A stretch of DNA of 64,000 nt from Chloroflexota bacterium (GTDB lineage Bacteria > Chloroflexota > UBA11872 > VXOZ01), in contig JAJEAH010000028.1 in NCBI GenBank assembly GCA_022824225.1, positions 1 through 64,000 of the forward strand, read 5' to 3'. Positions 1 to 8,297 of this stretch are shown here, piece by piece; position 1 is the first letter of the stretch; each line of letters starts with the position of its first letter. The position numbers and the translations under genes are program-made. The notes under the pieces are model-generated. The model was not told the DNA's origin. It did no database searches and worked only from the letters and a program-made list of their open reading frames with translations.

Positions 1-1
1 C

Positions 2-1678
2 GGCGAGACCGGCGCCGGCAAGTCAATCATCATCGACGCCATTGGCGCGCTGCTGGGCAATCGCGTCGGCGCTGCGGACGTGCGCAGCGGCGCGAGCGCG
101 GCGCACGTCGTGGGGAAATTCGCCGCGAACCCGGCGCACCCGGCTCTGACGGCAGCCCTGCGCGCGGTCGGCGCCGGTGCGGACGATGGGGGACGCCTGG
201 AGCTTTCGCGGAGTATCGCGGCCTCCGGCCGGACCACGGCCCGCCTGCAAGGACGCACCACGTCGGTGCGCGCGCTGCAGCCCGTGGCGGGTCTCATCGT
301 CGACATACACGGGCAGGGCGAGAATCTCTCTTTGCTGCGCGCCCCGCTGCAACTGGACTCTCTCGACCGCTTCGCCGGCATCGAAGCGTTGCGGGCCGGC
401 GTTGCCGACGCGTACCGAGCCGTGCACGCCGTAGAAGCCGAACTCCGGCGCCTGCAGCGGGACAAGCGGGAATTGGCGCAGCGCGCTGACATGCTCGCCT
501 ATCAAGTCCAGGAGATCGCCGACGCGGACCTCATGCCGGACGAAGAAGAGGCGTTGCGCGGGGAGTACCGGCGATTGCGCAACAGCGCCGAACTGGTGGA
601 CCTGGCAGGGAGAGTCCTCGAGGCGTTGAGCGACGCGCCGGAACCGGCGCGGCCGGCCAGCGACTGGTTGGACGAAGCGCTGCGCGGGCTGGCGCAACTG
701 GCGGAACTCGATCCCGAGGCAACGCCCTACCGCCGCATGGGCGAGGAGGTCGCCGCCCAACTGGAGGAACTGACAGCCGACGTGCGGCGCTACGCGGACG
801 GCCTGGAACAAGACCCCGCGCGGCTCAGCGAGGTGGAAGCGCGCCTGGACGTCGTCGAAGACCTCAAGCGCAAGTACGGAGACAGCGTGGCGGACATCCT
901 GGCCTACGCCGATGAAGCGGCGGCTGAGCTAGCAGGCTTGCAGAGCAGTGAGGACCGGGCGGCCGACCTGGCCCGGGAACGGGAGGAACTGACCGCGGGG
1001 CTGGCGGCCCAGGCCGCAGAACTTTCGGCACAACGCAAGGCCGGGGTGGCCCCACTGGTTGCCGCGGTAGGCCGGGAATTGCGGGCGCTTGGCCTGGAGA
1101 GTATGCAATTCGGCGTGGCGGTGACGCAGGAAGAAGCGCCTGAGGGTCTGGCCGTGGCAACCGAGGACGGGCTGTTGACATTCCACTGCGGGCCCACCGG
1201 CATCGACACAGTGGAGTTTGTCATTAGCCCCAATCCCGGTGAACCCTTGAAACCGCTGGCGGCTGTTGCGTCTGGCGGCGAGGCGTCCCGCATTCTGCTC
1301 GCCCTGAAGGCGGCGCTCGCCCACGTGGACGAAACGCCGGTCCTCATCTTCGATGAGATCGAGATCGGCGTTGGCGGGCGCAGCGGAGCGGTGCTGGGCC
1401 AGAAGCTCTGGAACTTGGCGCGGAATCACCAGGTGATCTGCGTGACTCACCTACCGCAGGTGGCCGCGTATGCCGATCGGCACCTCTTCATCCACAAGCG
1501 GACGGAGGGAGAGCGAACGTCTACCCACGTGGTAAGCCTATCCGGAGAGGAGCGCCTGTCCGAACTGGCGGCCATGGGCGGCGCTCAGGGAGACGCCGCC
1601 GAACACAGCGCGCGGGAACTCTATGCCCAGGCTCAGCGCTGGCAGGCGGACCAACGGGGCGCGGTAGCCGCGCGCTAG
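2..1678 (+). CDS. recN: DNA repair protein RecN, 5'-truncated by window edge
   Basis: RecN is an SMC-like ATPase of the cytoplasm that gathers and holds broken DNA ends for recombinational repair. The reading frame is open from base 2. Its first in-window residues form the Walker A loop GETGAGKS, so only about 30 residues are missing upstream. The central part (roughly residues 130-330) is rich in Glu, Arg and Leu and is predicted coiled coil. Near the C-terminus lie the ABC signature SGGEASR, the Walker B stretch LIFDEIEIGVGG and the conserved THLPQVAAYAD. The visible 558 residues match the usual family length of about 560. A GTG at 80 is an internal codon, not the start. A hairpin follows 137 bases after the stop. 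Confidence 0.96.
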   Translation, partial: GETGAGKSIIIDAIGALLGNRVGAADVRSGASAAHVVGKFAANPAHPALTAALRAVGAGADDGGRLELSRSIAASGRTTARLQGRTTSVRALQPVAGLIVDIHGQGENLSLLRAPLQLDSLDRFAGIEALRAGVADAYRAVHAVEAELRRLQRDKRELAQRADMLAYQVQEIADADLMPDEEEALRGEYRRLRNSAELVDLAGRVLEALSDAPEPARPASDWLDEALRGLAQLAELDPEATPYRRMGEEVAAQLEELTADVRRYADGLEQDPARLSEVEARLDVVEDLKRKYGDSVADILAYADEAAAELAGLQSSEDRAADLAREREELTAGLAAQAAELSAQRKAGVAPLVAAVGRELRALGLESMQFGVAVTQEEAPEGLAVATEDGLLTFHCGPTGIDTVEFVISPNPGEPLKPLAAVASGGEASRILLALKAALAHVDETPVLIFDEIEIGVGGRSGAVLGQKLWNLARNHQVICVTHLPQVAAYADRHLFIHKRTEGERTSTHVVSLSGEERLSELAAMGGAQGDAAEHSARELYAQAQRWQADQRGAVAAR

Positions 1679-1814
1679 GCCCGTGCCGGAGGCAGCGCCC
1701 CGGCATTGCGCTTACGCGGGCGGCGGAAGCGCCGGCACCGCGGGCGGCAGTTCCGAGAACGGGAAGCCCCCTTCCCGCGTGGCTCGTGCGGTGAGGGCCC
1801 CACCGGTATCGGCA

Positions 1815-1848
1815 ACGCCCACAGGGCTATTCGTAGTCCTGTGGGCGT
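1815..1848. terminator. Hairpin between convergent recN and hsp20
   Basis: A perfect 11-bp inverted repeat (ACGCCCACAGG ... CCTGTGGGCGT) encloses a 12-base loop. It lies between the stop of recN and the stop of hsp20, which converge here. No good T-run follows on either strand, so it may be a weak bidirectional terminator or simply a protective 3' stem. Confidence 0.55.
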
Positions 1849-1883
1849 CTGCGTTTGGTGTGGGTTACCTGGGCGGCGAGATG

Positions 1884-2336
1884 CTACTTGCCCACGTTGA
1901 TCTTGAGCCGCTTGGACTTGGCTTTCTCCTCCTTGGGCAAGTGCACCGTGAAGATGCCGTTGGACCAGGAGACTCTAGCCTCATCGGCGTAGACGGCGCT
2001 TGGCAGCGTGTAGGCAATTTCAAAATCGCCCTCAGGCAGTTGGCGCCAGATCCGGTTGCCCGGCCTGGTCTCGTTGCGCTCGTAGCTGCCCTTGATGATC
2101 AGGCTGCCCTTGCTCAGCGTCATCTCGACGTTATCGGGATGCGCGCCGGGAATGGCCAACTCCAGCACATAGGCCTCGTCGGTCTCCCAGAGATTAGACG
2201 GAAAGCCTCGCGCCGGCTGGGTTGGGGCCGCGTTGCCAAAGAGACCGGGGCCGAAGAGCGACCGGTCGAACAGCCGATCGAAGACGTCCTGGGCGGTCGC
2301 GTACGTGTTGGGATCGTAGCGCTTGAGTTCAGCCAT
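1884..2336 (-). CDS. Small heat shock protein, Hsp20/alpha-crystallin family
   Basis: This is an ATP-independent holdase chaperone of the cytoplasm, 150 residues long, that binds unfolding proteins under stress. The start is taken at the ATG at 2336, after a strong GGGAGG ribosome site; an upstream TTG would sit inside the promoter. The alpha-crystallin domain runs from about residue 38 to 140, beginning at the WETDEAYVLELAIPGA stretch. It contains the ELAIPGA and AYTLPSAV segments and the NGIFTVHLPKEE segment, which is the normal A-x-x-x-n-G-v-L-like signature with the usual Leu replaced by Phe. A near-consensus promoter sits upstream. The gene converges on recN. Family assignment is certain; the client proteins are unknown. 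Confidence 0.94.
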   Translation of the reverse strand: MAELKRYDPNTYATAQDVFDRLFDRSLFGPGLFGNAAPTQPARGFPSNLWETDEAYVLELAIPGAHPDNVEMTLSKGSLIIKGSYERNETRPGNRIWRQLPEGDFEIAYTLPSAVYADEARVSWSNGIFTVHLPKEEKAKSKRLKINVGK

Positions 2337-2385
2337 GGTTATACCTCCCGTAAGAACTGTACTCGGTGACCGAACCTCTACAAGC

Positions 2386-2414
2386 ATTCTAAAACATGAG
2401 TGTGTCTGTGTCAA
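2386..2414 (-). promoter_or_regulatory. Sigma-70-type promoter of hsp20
   Basis: Read on the minus strand this is TTGACA (2414-2409), a 17-base spacer, then TAGAAT (2391-2386). The predicted start near 2379 leaves a leader of about 43 bases ending in the GGGAGG ribosome site. No heat-shock sigma consensus was seen. Confidence 0.78.
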
Positions 2415-2416
2415 GT

Positions 2417-2430
2417 ATTATGAGCATAAT
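2417..2430. promoter_or_regulatory. Palindrome abutting the hsp20 -35 box
   Basis: The perfect inverted repeat ATTATG-AG-CATAAT ends two bases from the -35 hexamer of hsp20. It is AT-rich in otherwise GC-rich DNA and sits where an operator or activator site would be. It does not match CIRCE (TTAGCACTC-N9-GAGTGCTAA). Function is inferred from position only. Confidence 0.45.
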
Positions 2431-2532
2431 TGCTTAGATAAGATAAGATGATGCGAGAAGATAATCTGCGCGCCTGTGCAGGTGACTATGAGAGTCACCG
2501 ATTGCGACCCTGTGCGGCGCGCCCCCGGGTTT

Positions 2533-2562
2533 TTGACCCTGCGCGGGCGCCATTGCTATCCT
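2533..2562 (+). promoter_or_regulatory. Candidate promoter of mutL
   Basis: TTGACC (2533-2538), an 18-base spacer and TATCCT (2557-2562) lie 31 bases before the mutL start codon. A GAAAGGA ribosome site lies between the -10 box and the start. Confidence 0.5.
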
Positions 2563-2593
2563 GCTACTACAGAGCGCTGAGAAAGGAACGGAC

Positions 2594-4303
2594 ATGGCCG
2601 TCCACGTGCTGCCCGCCGCGCTTGCCGCGAAGATTGCGGCGGGAGAGGTGGTTGAACGCCCCGCGTCAGTTGTCAAAGAGCTGTGCGAAAACGCGCTCGA
2701 CGCCCGGGCTACGTCCATCAGCGTTGAAATCGAGCAGGGCGGCCTGCGCCGGGTAATGGTGGCGGACGACGGCGCCGGCATTGCCCCGGACGATTTGCCC
2801 CTGACGGTGCGCCGCTACGCCACCAGCAAGATCGAGAGCGTGGACGACCTGGCGGCCATCCGCACCCTGGGGTTTCGGGGCGAGGCGCTGGCATCCATCG
2901 CGGCAGTTTCCCACCTGGCCATCCGGTCGCGTGCGGCGCAGGACGATGCGGGGCGTCTGCTCACGGTTGTCGGTGGCGAGCAGGCCGCAGTCGAGGCCAC
3001 GGCAGCGCCGGTCGGCACCGCAGTGGAAGTACGCCATCTGTTCTTCAACGTCCCGGCGCGGCTCGCCTTCTGCAAGACCCCCCGCGCAGAGGCCCAGCGC
3101 GTCGTGCAGTGCGTCCAGCACCTGGCGCTCAGCCATCCGGGCGTGCGCTTTTCGCTCGGCGTCAACGGGCGCGAGGTCTTTCGCACCAGCGGCAGCGGGA
3201 GCATGGCGGACGTTTTCGTCGCAATGCACGGCCATGAGCTTGCCGAGCAGTTGGTTCCGGTGGACGAATCGCTGCTAAACGGTGTACTCGTGCAGCCTAC
3301 CGTGCATCGCGGCAACCGCACGGGCGTCTCGCTGTTCGTGAACCATCGTTGGGTGCAGTCGCGGGCGCTGACCTACGCCGTGACGGACGCGTTTGCCGAA
3401 CTCATGCCCGACGGCCGCTTCCCCCTTGCGGCGCTCAATGTCACGCTGCCGTGGGAAGACGTGGACGTAAACGTGCATCCGCAGAAGGCCGACATTCGCC
3501 TGCGCGACAGCAGCGCGGTGGTGGGGCAGGTACGCCGCGTGCTGCGGGAAGTGCTCTCCGAACACGTCGCCGTGCAGCCGCTGCGCCAGCGCTTTCAAAC
3601 TATGGACACGTGGCAAAGCGACGCTGGGTCAGTGCGGCCGGGGCAGGCCGCTCAGGCGGTGGACCTCTTTCGTCCGGTAGACGCCGCGCAGGCGAGTCCG
3701 GAAAACGGATTGGCGTCGGGAACGCCGGCCACGCCCGCAACCTTGCGCGTGCTGGGACAACTCGGCGCGATGTACGTGATTGCGGAAGGCGTGGACGGCA
3801 TGTACCTCATCGACCAGCATTCGGCTCACGAGCGGGTGCTCTACGAAGCCGTTCTCAAGCGCTTGCCCGAGGCGCAGAGCCAGCAACTTCTGGAACCGCA
3901 ATCCCTGTCACTGGCCCCAACGCACTTGCAGTGGTTGGAGAGCCACGTCGATGACCTTACGCGCATGGGGTTTGCGCTGGAGCCGTTCGGCAACGGGGCG
4001 TGGCTCTTGCGGGCCGTGCCGGTCTTCTTGGCGGAAAAGGGCCATGATTGGGGAAAGTTCGTGACGACGGTAATCGAACAGAAGGACAATCCGGACTATC
4101 GCGGCGATCCCCTGGAACGGCTCCGTTGGGTCATCGCCTGTCACGGTGCGGTAAAGGCCGGGGATGCGCTCTCCACGGCGCAGATCGAGGCGCTCCTGGG
4201 CGCGCTGGAACGCTGCGACCTGGCGCGCACGTGCCCCCACGGCCGCCCGACCATGGTGCGGCTCTCTCACACGCAACTGGCGCGAGAATTCGGGCGTACG
4301 TGA
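2594..4303 (+). CDS. mutL: DNA mismatch repair protein MutL
   Basis: MutL is a GHKL ATPase that couples mismatch recognition by MutS to strand incision. The N-terminal ATPase domain shows the ENALDA motif with the catalytic Glu at residue 32, the ATP-lid motif DDGAGI (58-63) and GFRGEALASI (93-102). The C-terminal dimerisation and nuclease domain carries DQHSAHERVLYE (from about residue 407), which fits the DQHA(X)2E(X)4E metal motif with Ala to Ser. It also carries ACHGAVKA and CPHGRP near the end. The protein should therefore be an endonuclease-type MutL, as in bacteria without MutH. Length (569) is normal. It starts at ATG 2594 after AAAGGA. No mutS is seen in the window. Confidence 0.96.
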   Translation: MAVHVLPAALAAKIAAGEVVERPASVVKELCENALDARATSISVEIEQGGLRRVMVADDGAGIAPDDLPLTVRRYATSKIESVDDLAAIRTLGFRGEALASIAAVSHLAIRSRAAQDDAGRLLTVVGGEQAAVEATAAPVGTAVEVRHLFFNVPARLAFCKTPRAEAQRVVQCVQHLALSHPGVRFSLGVNGREVFRTSGSGSMADVFVAMHGHELAEQLVPVDESLLNGVLVQPTVHRGNRTGVSLFVNHRWVQSRALTYAVTDAFAELMPDGRFPLAALNVTLPWEDVDVNVHPQKADIRLRDSSAVVGQVRRVLREVLSEHVAVQPLRQRFQTMDTWQSDAGSVRPGQAAQAVDLFRPVDAAQASPENGLASGTPATPATLRVLGQLGAMYVIAEGVDGMYLIDQHSAHERVLYEAVLKRLPEAQSQQLLEPQSLSLAPTHLQWLESHVDDLTRMGFALEPFGNGAWLLRAVPVFLAEKGHDWGKFVTTVIEQKDNPDYRGDPLERLRWVIACHGAVKAGDALSTAQIEALLGALERCDLARTCPHGRPTMVRLSHTQLAREFGRT

Positions 4304-4376
4304 CCCGGCAGACACGCCAATGTAAGCTGTAGGAGGCTATTCGGCCGCGCCATAAACTGGAGCGCGGCGGGTCGGA

Positions 4377-4580
4377 GTAGCGCGGGGGCTTGTCCCCCGC
4401 CGGAGAGGCGGCGCGGGCGCAAAGCGGATTGCGGCGGGAGGCCATCGGGACGCCCGAGACCGGCCCTGCTGCGGACGCAGGTTACAAATCTGTGCCATCG
4501 GAAGACGGCGGAACCGGTAGCGCGGGGGCTTGTCCCCCGCCGGAGCGGGAGAGGCCGCAGGTTACAAACCTGCGCTACCT
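4377..4580. repeat. Palindromic dispersed repeats (family C) in the 4304-4777 spacer
   Basis: Two copies of a GTAGCGCGGGGGCTTGTCCC-type unit (4377-4403 and 4517-4543) each fold into a GCGGGGG/CCCCCGC hairpin with a 5-base loop. Next to them lie CAGGTTACAAATCTGTG (about 4480) and CAGGTTACAAACCTGCG (4558-4574). These belong to the same family as the GTAGCGCAGGTTTGCAACCT units near 25.8 and 33.5 kb. The rest of the spacer up to the gene at 4778 shows no credible gene. Confidence 0.7.
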
Positions 4581-4777
4581 GAGGACTGTGGCGCTACCGG
4601 ATGGTTGTGGCGCTTTCGGTGGATGGCGGCGCTGCCGGAGAGCCGCTGCGCCGCCGGGGGCTGCGGCGCAGTGTGCCCAATTTCTTGGCTCAGCCGCGCG
4701 GGGCGCGACTCCATTGGGCTCTGCCGCCCGCTTGGCGCACGAATGACGCAATCAACTAACAAGGGCTGACGATACCA

Positions 4778-5215
4778 ATGGCAGGCAACAACCGGGAAGC
4801 GCGGCTTGCCGCGGACCTCATTTCGCGCCAGGAGAAGCGTGAGAACTGGAATTGCGACGCGTATCTTTCGCTCGCGCCGGAGAGCACGGGTGCGGCAACT
4901 GACGATGCCGCGTACCGGCGCGAGGTGAGCGTAGCCAACGCAATCGTCATGCCGCTGGACGAACCTTCAATCGCATACTGGCACAGTCTCGACGAGGCTG
5001 GCCGTAGAGGTCGCATCGCGCCCTTTACCCAATTCCTCCATGACCGCTATCCGCAGGCGCACGTTCTGGTTTTCCTGGTAGCCGACAACCTGGTTGTAGG
5101 ACGTGCCCTCTGGCTCCCCGCTGAATCTTCGCCTGCAATCACCATCTGCCACGAGGCGCTGCCGCTGGAAGAAATCGAGCCGGAGGTGCTGGCTGATTTA
5201 CCCGGCAATCTGTAG
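4778..5215 (+). CDS. Hypothetical protein, 145 residues
   Basis: I do not recognise this protein. It is a soluble acidic protein with no signal peptide or membrane segment. A hydrophobic core strand (AHVLVFLVADNLVV) lies near residues 95-110, and it has single Cys residues near the start and the end. The ATG at 4778 is preceded by a weak AAGGGC. Codon use fits its neighbours better than the antisense frames do. The gene stands alone between a repeat-rich spacer and a converging M20 gene. It could be an orphan gene of this lineage. Confidence 0.5.
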   Translation: MAGNNREARLAADLISRQEKRENWNCDAYLSLAPESTGAATDDAAYRREVSVANAIVMPLDEPSIAYWHSLDEAGRRGRIAPFTQFLHDRYPQAHVLVFLVADNLVVGRALWLPAESSPAITICHEALPLEEIEPEVLADLPGNL

Positions 5216-5281
5216 AAATAGGGACGTTGACAAGGCGGTCGCCGTCGCTTGTCTTGCGCTATGGAAGTCGGTTTCCCGATT

Positions 5282-5392
5282 TTAAGCGGGAACCCCTACC
5301 AGTAGGTGATCGAGGTTTTTGGCAAGCCACGGCGTGTAGTCTCCGGCTTCAATGGGCCAGGCATCGGGGCGTACAGGACGCGATCGCTGCAC
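5282..5392 (-). pseudogene. Remnant of a DUF4268-like gene, N-terminal motif only
   Basis: A 36-codon frame on the minus strand encodes WPIEAGDYTPWLAKNLDHL before a TAA stop. It resembles the W-x-x-E-A-x-D-F-T-P-W-L-A-x-N-L-x-x-L opening of proteins with a DUF4268-type C-terminus, which I recall as endonuclease-like. The expected body of the protein does not follow, and VDLRQFG-like codons upstream lie in another frame. I read it as a decayed, frameshifted leftover downstream of the M20 gene. The resemblance is from memory and needs a search. Confidence 0.4.
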
Positions 5393-5452
5393 GCAACCTA
5401 CGATGAAGATCGAAGTCTAAGTGTCCCCCAAACTGGCGCAGGTCGACCGGCA

Positions 5453-6670
5453 CTAGCCGCCATTGAGATAGGACAGGGTTGCCTCTACCGCTACCTGCAG
5501 GGCGTGGCCGATGCATGCCTCGTCCAGGTCGTACCGGCTGTGGTGCAGGGGATACGTGATGCCGCGGTCGGCGTTGCCGGAGCCGAAGAGCCAGTAGACG
5601 CTGGGCACGTCCTGGGCCAGGAAGCAAAACGTATCGCCAATCAGCAAGGGGGCGTCCATCGCGACGGCGTTAGCCGGGCCGAGCGTCTCGGCTGCCGTGC
5701 TGTGGACAAGAGCCGCCAACGCGGGATCGTTGACGACCGGCGGGTTGCCGGGCGTAAACAAAAACTCCGCCGCGCAGCCGGCGCTGGTTGCCGCGGCCTC
5801 CACCAGAGCTGCCAGGCGCGTGCTCAATTCGGCGCGGGTGGGCAAATGGCCGCAGCGCACCGTGCCGCGCATGTTGACCGTTGGCGCAATGAGATTGTGA
5901 TCTTTGCCGCCGTCGATCAAGCCGACGTTGAGCGAAAACACCTCGTTGGCCGGCGCCAGGCGCGAGCCGGCGCCGTAGAGGGCTTGGATCACGTTGCTCG
6001 CCGCCAGGATTGCGTCCTTGCCCTGGTGGCGGCGGGCGGCGTGGGTCTCTTTGCCGGTGACCTCGAGCGCGAACGTGTCGTAGCCGGTGAAGATGACGCC
6101 GGGCCGCACCCACACCTGGCCGACGGGAATCTCCGGCAGATTGTGAAAGCCCATGAGGGCGTCCACCTTGGGATTCTCCAGCACACCCGCGGCGCGCAGG
6201 GCCTTGGGTCCGCAGGGCGGTCCGCCCAGCGCCTCTGACGCGCCGCCGGTCTCTTCAGCCGGGTCGAAGAGCAGCTTTACGGCGCCTGAAAAATGCTCGC
6301 GCATGTCTGCAAGCACGGCGGCAATGCCGATGCCGACGGCTGTGTGGGCGTCGTGGCCGCAGGCGTGCATCACGTTGGGCGTTTGCGAGGCGTAGGGCAC
6401 GTCCTTCCAATCAGGAAACGGCAGCGCGTCCATGTCCGGCCGAATAGCCAGCACCTTGCCGGGGCCGTTGCCGTGCAATGTGCCGACGACCCCCTGTCCG
6501 CCCACGCCGGTTTCTACCTCCCATCCCGCCGCCAACAGGCGTTCGGCCACCAGGCGGGGCGTTCGTTCCAAGGCAAAGGCTACCTCCGGGTGCTGGTGGA
6601 TTTCCCGGCGAATAGCGACCAGATCGGGTGTCAGCTCTGCGACTCGTGCGTGTACGTCTGTTGAGTTCAT
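5453..6670 (-). CDS. M20 family amidohydrolase (hippurate hydrolase/aminoacylase-like)
   Basis: This is a dinuclear-metal amidase of the M20D group, which cleaves N-acyl amino acids or related amides in the cytoplasm; the exact substrate is not predictable. The N-terminal DLVAIRREIHQHPE motif is followed by MHACGHDAHT (101-110, with Cys104 and His106 as ligands) and DPAEETGG (Glu139 and Glu140, general base and metal). FHNLPE near residue 176 and HHSRYDLDE near residue 375 complete the site. A lid/dimerisation domain occupies the middle. The 405-residue length is typical and there is no signal peptide. The gene stands alone, with the 58-bp tandem array upstream of its start. Confidence 0.9.
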   Translation of the reverse strand: MNSTDVHARVAELTPDLVAIRREIHQHPEVAFALERTPRLVAERLLAAGWEVETGVGGQGVVGTLHGNGPGKVLAIRPDMDALPFPDWKDVPYASQTPNVMHACGHDAHTAVGIGIAAVLADMREHFSGAVKLLFDPAEETGGASEALGGPPCGPKALRAAGVLENPKVDALMGFHNLPEIPVGQVWVRPGVIFTGYDTFALEVTGKETHAARRHQGKDAILAASNVIQALYGAGSRLAPANEVFSLNVGLIDGGKDHNLIAPTVNMRGTVRCGHLPTRAELSTRLAALVEAAATSAGCAAEFLFTPGNPPVVNDPALAALVHSTAAETLGPANAVAMDAPLLIGDTFCFLAQDVPSVYWLFGSGNADRGITYPLHHSRYDLDEACIGHALQVAVEATLSYLNGG

Positions 6671-6754
6671 CGCGCCCTCACGTGAGAATTGCTGCCAAAA
6701 GGCCTAACAGGAAGATACCACTTCAGCAATGGGCTCCGCTAATGCCGGTAGCGG

Positions 6755-7345
6755 GAACGGGAGGAAGCCTATGAGATAACGCTGGTTGTAGCGCTTCGAC
6801 AGGCTCAGCGCGAACGGGAGGAAGCTGGTGTGATAGCGCTGGTTGAGTGCGCTTCGACAGGCTCAGCGCGAACGGGAGGAGGCCGGTGAGATGGCGCTGG
6901 TTGTAGCGCTTCGACAGGCTCAGCGCGAACGGTAGGAAGCTGGTGAGGTAGAGTGGGTTGAGTGCGCTTCGACAGGCTCAGCGCGAACGGTAGGAAGCTG
7001 GTGTGATAGCGCTGGTTGAGTGCGCTTCGACAGGCTCAGCGCGAACGGGGGGCTAGTGTGATGGCGCTGGTTGTTGCGCTTCGACAGGCTCAGCGGGAAC
7101 GGGAGGAAGCTGGTGAGATGGCGCTGGTTGAGTGCGCTTCGACAGGCTCAGCGGGAACGGGAGGAGGCCGGTGAGATTGCGCTGGTTGAGTGCGCTTCGA
7201 CAGGCTCAGCGGAAACGGGAGGAAGCTGGTGAGATGGCGCTGGTTGAGTGCGCTTCGACAGGCTCAGCGGGAACGGGAGGAAGCTGGTGAGGTAGCGCTG
7301 GTTGAGCGCTTTTCGACAGGCTCAGCGCGAACGGGAGGAGGCCCA
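6755..7345. repeat. 58-bp tandem repeat array (family A), ten units
   Basis: The motif CTTCGACAGGCTCAGCG recurs at 6794, 6852, 6909, 6967, 7025, 7079, 7137, 7195, 7253 and about 7311. The period is 58 bases, with one 57-base step and one 54-base step. Each unit continues into a GAACGGGAGGAAGCTGGTG stretch and a GCGCTGGTTGAGTGCG stretch. A partial unit precedes the first. Units differ by scattered substitutions. The array fills most of the gap between the M20 gene and the metallophosphoesterase. Fifty-eight is not a multiple of three and no frame is conserved, so it is non-coding. Confidence 0.9.
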
Positions 7346-7391
7346 TTCTCGTTGCTTGGCGCTAACGTGCGGATCCGTGTGGCGGGGAAGA

Positions 7392-8273
7392 CTAGCCTGA
7401 CTGCTCCGGCCCGGTTGGCATCAGTTCGATCCAGCCCACCTCGGGCGGGCAATTGAGGCGAATGGGCAGCACGGAAACGCCAACGCCCGCCGAGCAGTAG
7501 ACCAGGTGTGCGCCGACGCGCATCAGACCGGCGTTACGGGGGAGCCTCTCCCGTGTGTTGGTGTGCCAGACGACGCTTTCCGCCAGGCGCACCTGGCCGC
7601 CGTGGGTGTGGCCGCAGAGAATGAGGTCGAACCGCTCGTCCCCCAGGTTGCGCACGATGTCGGGCGTATGCGCCAGCAGTAACCGCGTGGTGTCGCGGGG
7701 CGCGCCGGCCGTTGCCCGCCGAATGTCGTCGCGCCAGTAGAATGGATCGTCAACGCCTACCAGGGTAAGCGGCTGACCGCGCACGGTGGGGTTTTCGTGG
7801 GTGTTGTTGAGCACGTGAATGCCCTGGGATTTCAGGCGGTCCACCAGTCTAGTCGTATCGTGAAAACGCAGCGGTTCACCGAACCAGCCCTGGATGCGGT
7901 GCCGGCGCACGTGGTCGTGATTGCCGAGGACGGCGTAGGCGCCGTATGTGGCGTGAATTGGCGCCAACGCCGCGAGCACCGTTTCCAGTTCGGCCTCCGG
8001 GTCCCGGCCGCCGTGGATGAGGTCGCCCGTGAGAAGCAGCAGGTCGGGCTGCAAGCTGCCCAGCCGGTGCAGCATGCGCACCCGCCGGGAGTCACCGGCC
8101 CGGAGGTGCAGGTCGGTGATGTGCAAGACGCGGATGGCGGAGCCGGACGCTGGTAGTGAGGCGCACGGCAGGCGCACGCGCCGCACACGCAGGCGATATG
8201 GCTCGATGAGGACGCCGTATACGCCAGCGGCCACAGCGCCCAGGGCGGCGAGGGAGAGCAGGGCGCGGGTCAC
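7392..8273 (-). CDS. Membrane-anchored metallophosphoesterase (YkuE/YaeI-like)
   Basis: This is a calcineurin-fold phosphoesterase of 293 residues. An N-terminal hydrophobic segment (residues 3-23) would anchor it in the membrane with the catalytic domain beyond it. The metal-site blocks appear in order: TDLHL (Asp54, His56), TGDLIHGG (Asp84), GNHDH (Asn118, His119), LAHTPD and GHTHGGQ near residue 220. YkuE/YaeI relatives act on phospholipids or other membrane phosphoesters; the substrate here is unknown. The stop lies just beyond the 58-bp array, and the 5'-nucleotidase-like gene is 24 bases upstream on the same strand, suggesting one transcript. Confidence 0.88.
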   Translation of the reverse strand: MTRALLSLAALGAVAAGVYGVLIEPYRLRVRRVRLPCASLPASGSAIRVLHITDLHLRAGDSRRVRMLHRLGSLQPDLLLLTGDLIHGGRDPEAELETVLAALAPIHATYGAYAVLGNHDHVRRHRIQGWFGEPLRFHDTTRLVDRLKSQGIHVLNNTHENPTVRGQPLTLVGVDDPFYWRDDIRRATAGAPRDTTRLLLAHTPDIVRNLGDERFDLILCGHTHGGQVRLAESVVWHTNTRERLPRNAGLMRVGAHLVYCSAGVGVSVLPIRLNCPPEVGWIELMPTGPEQSG

Positions 8274-8297
8274 GTGAGGGTTGCGTAGTGGCTGCGG

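Noticed and set aside
5306-6238. 310-codon frame antisense to the M20 gene
   Set aside because: It runs opposite an intact enzyme with all metal ligands and is a composition artefact.
6755-7345. CRISPR array
   Set aside because: Whole 58-bp units repeat with scattered changes; there are no unique spacers between conserved repeats and no cas genes nearby.
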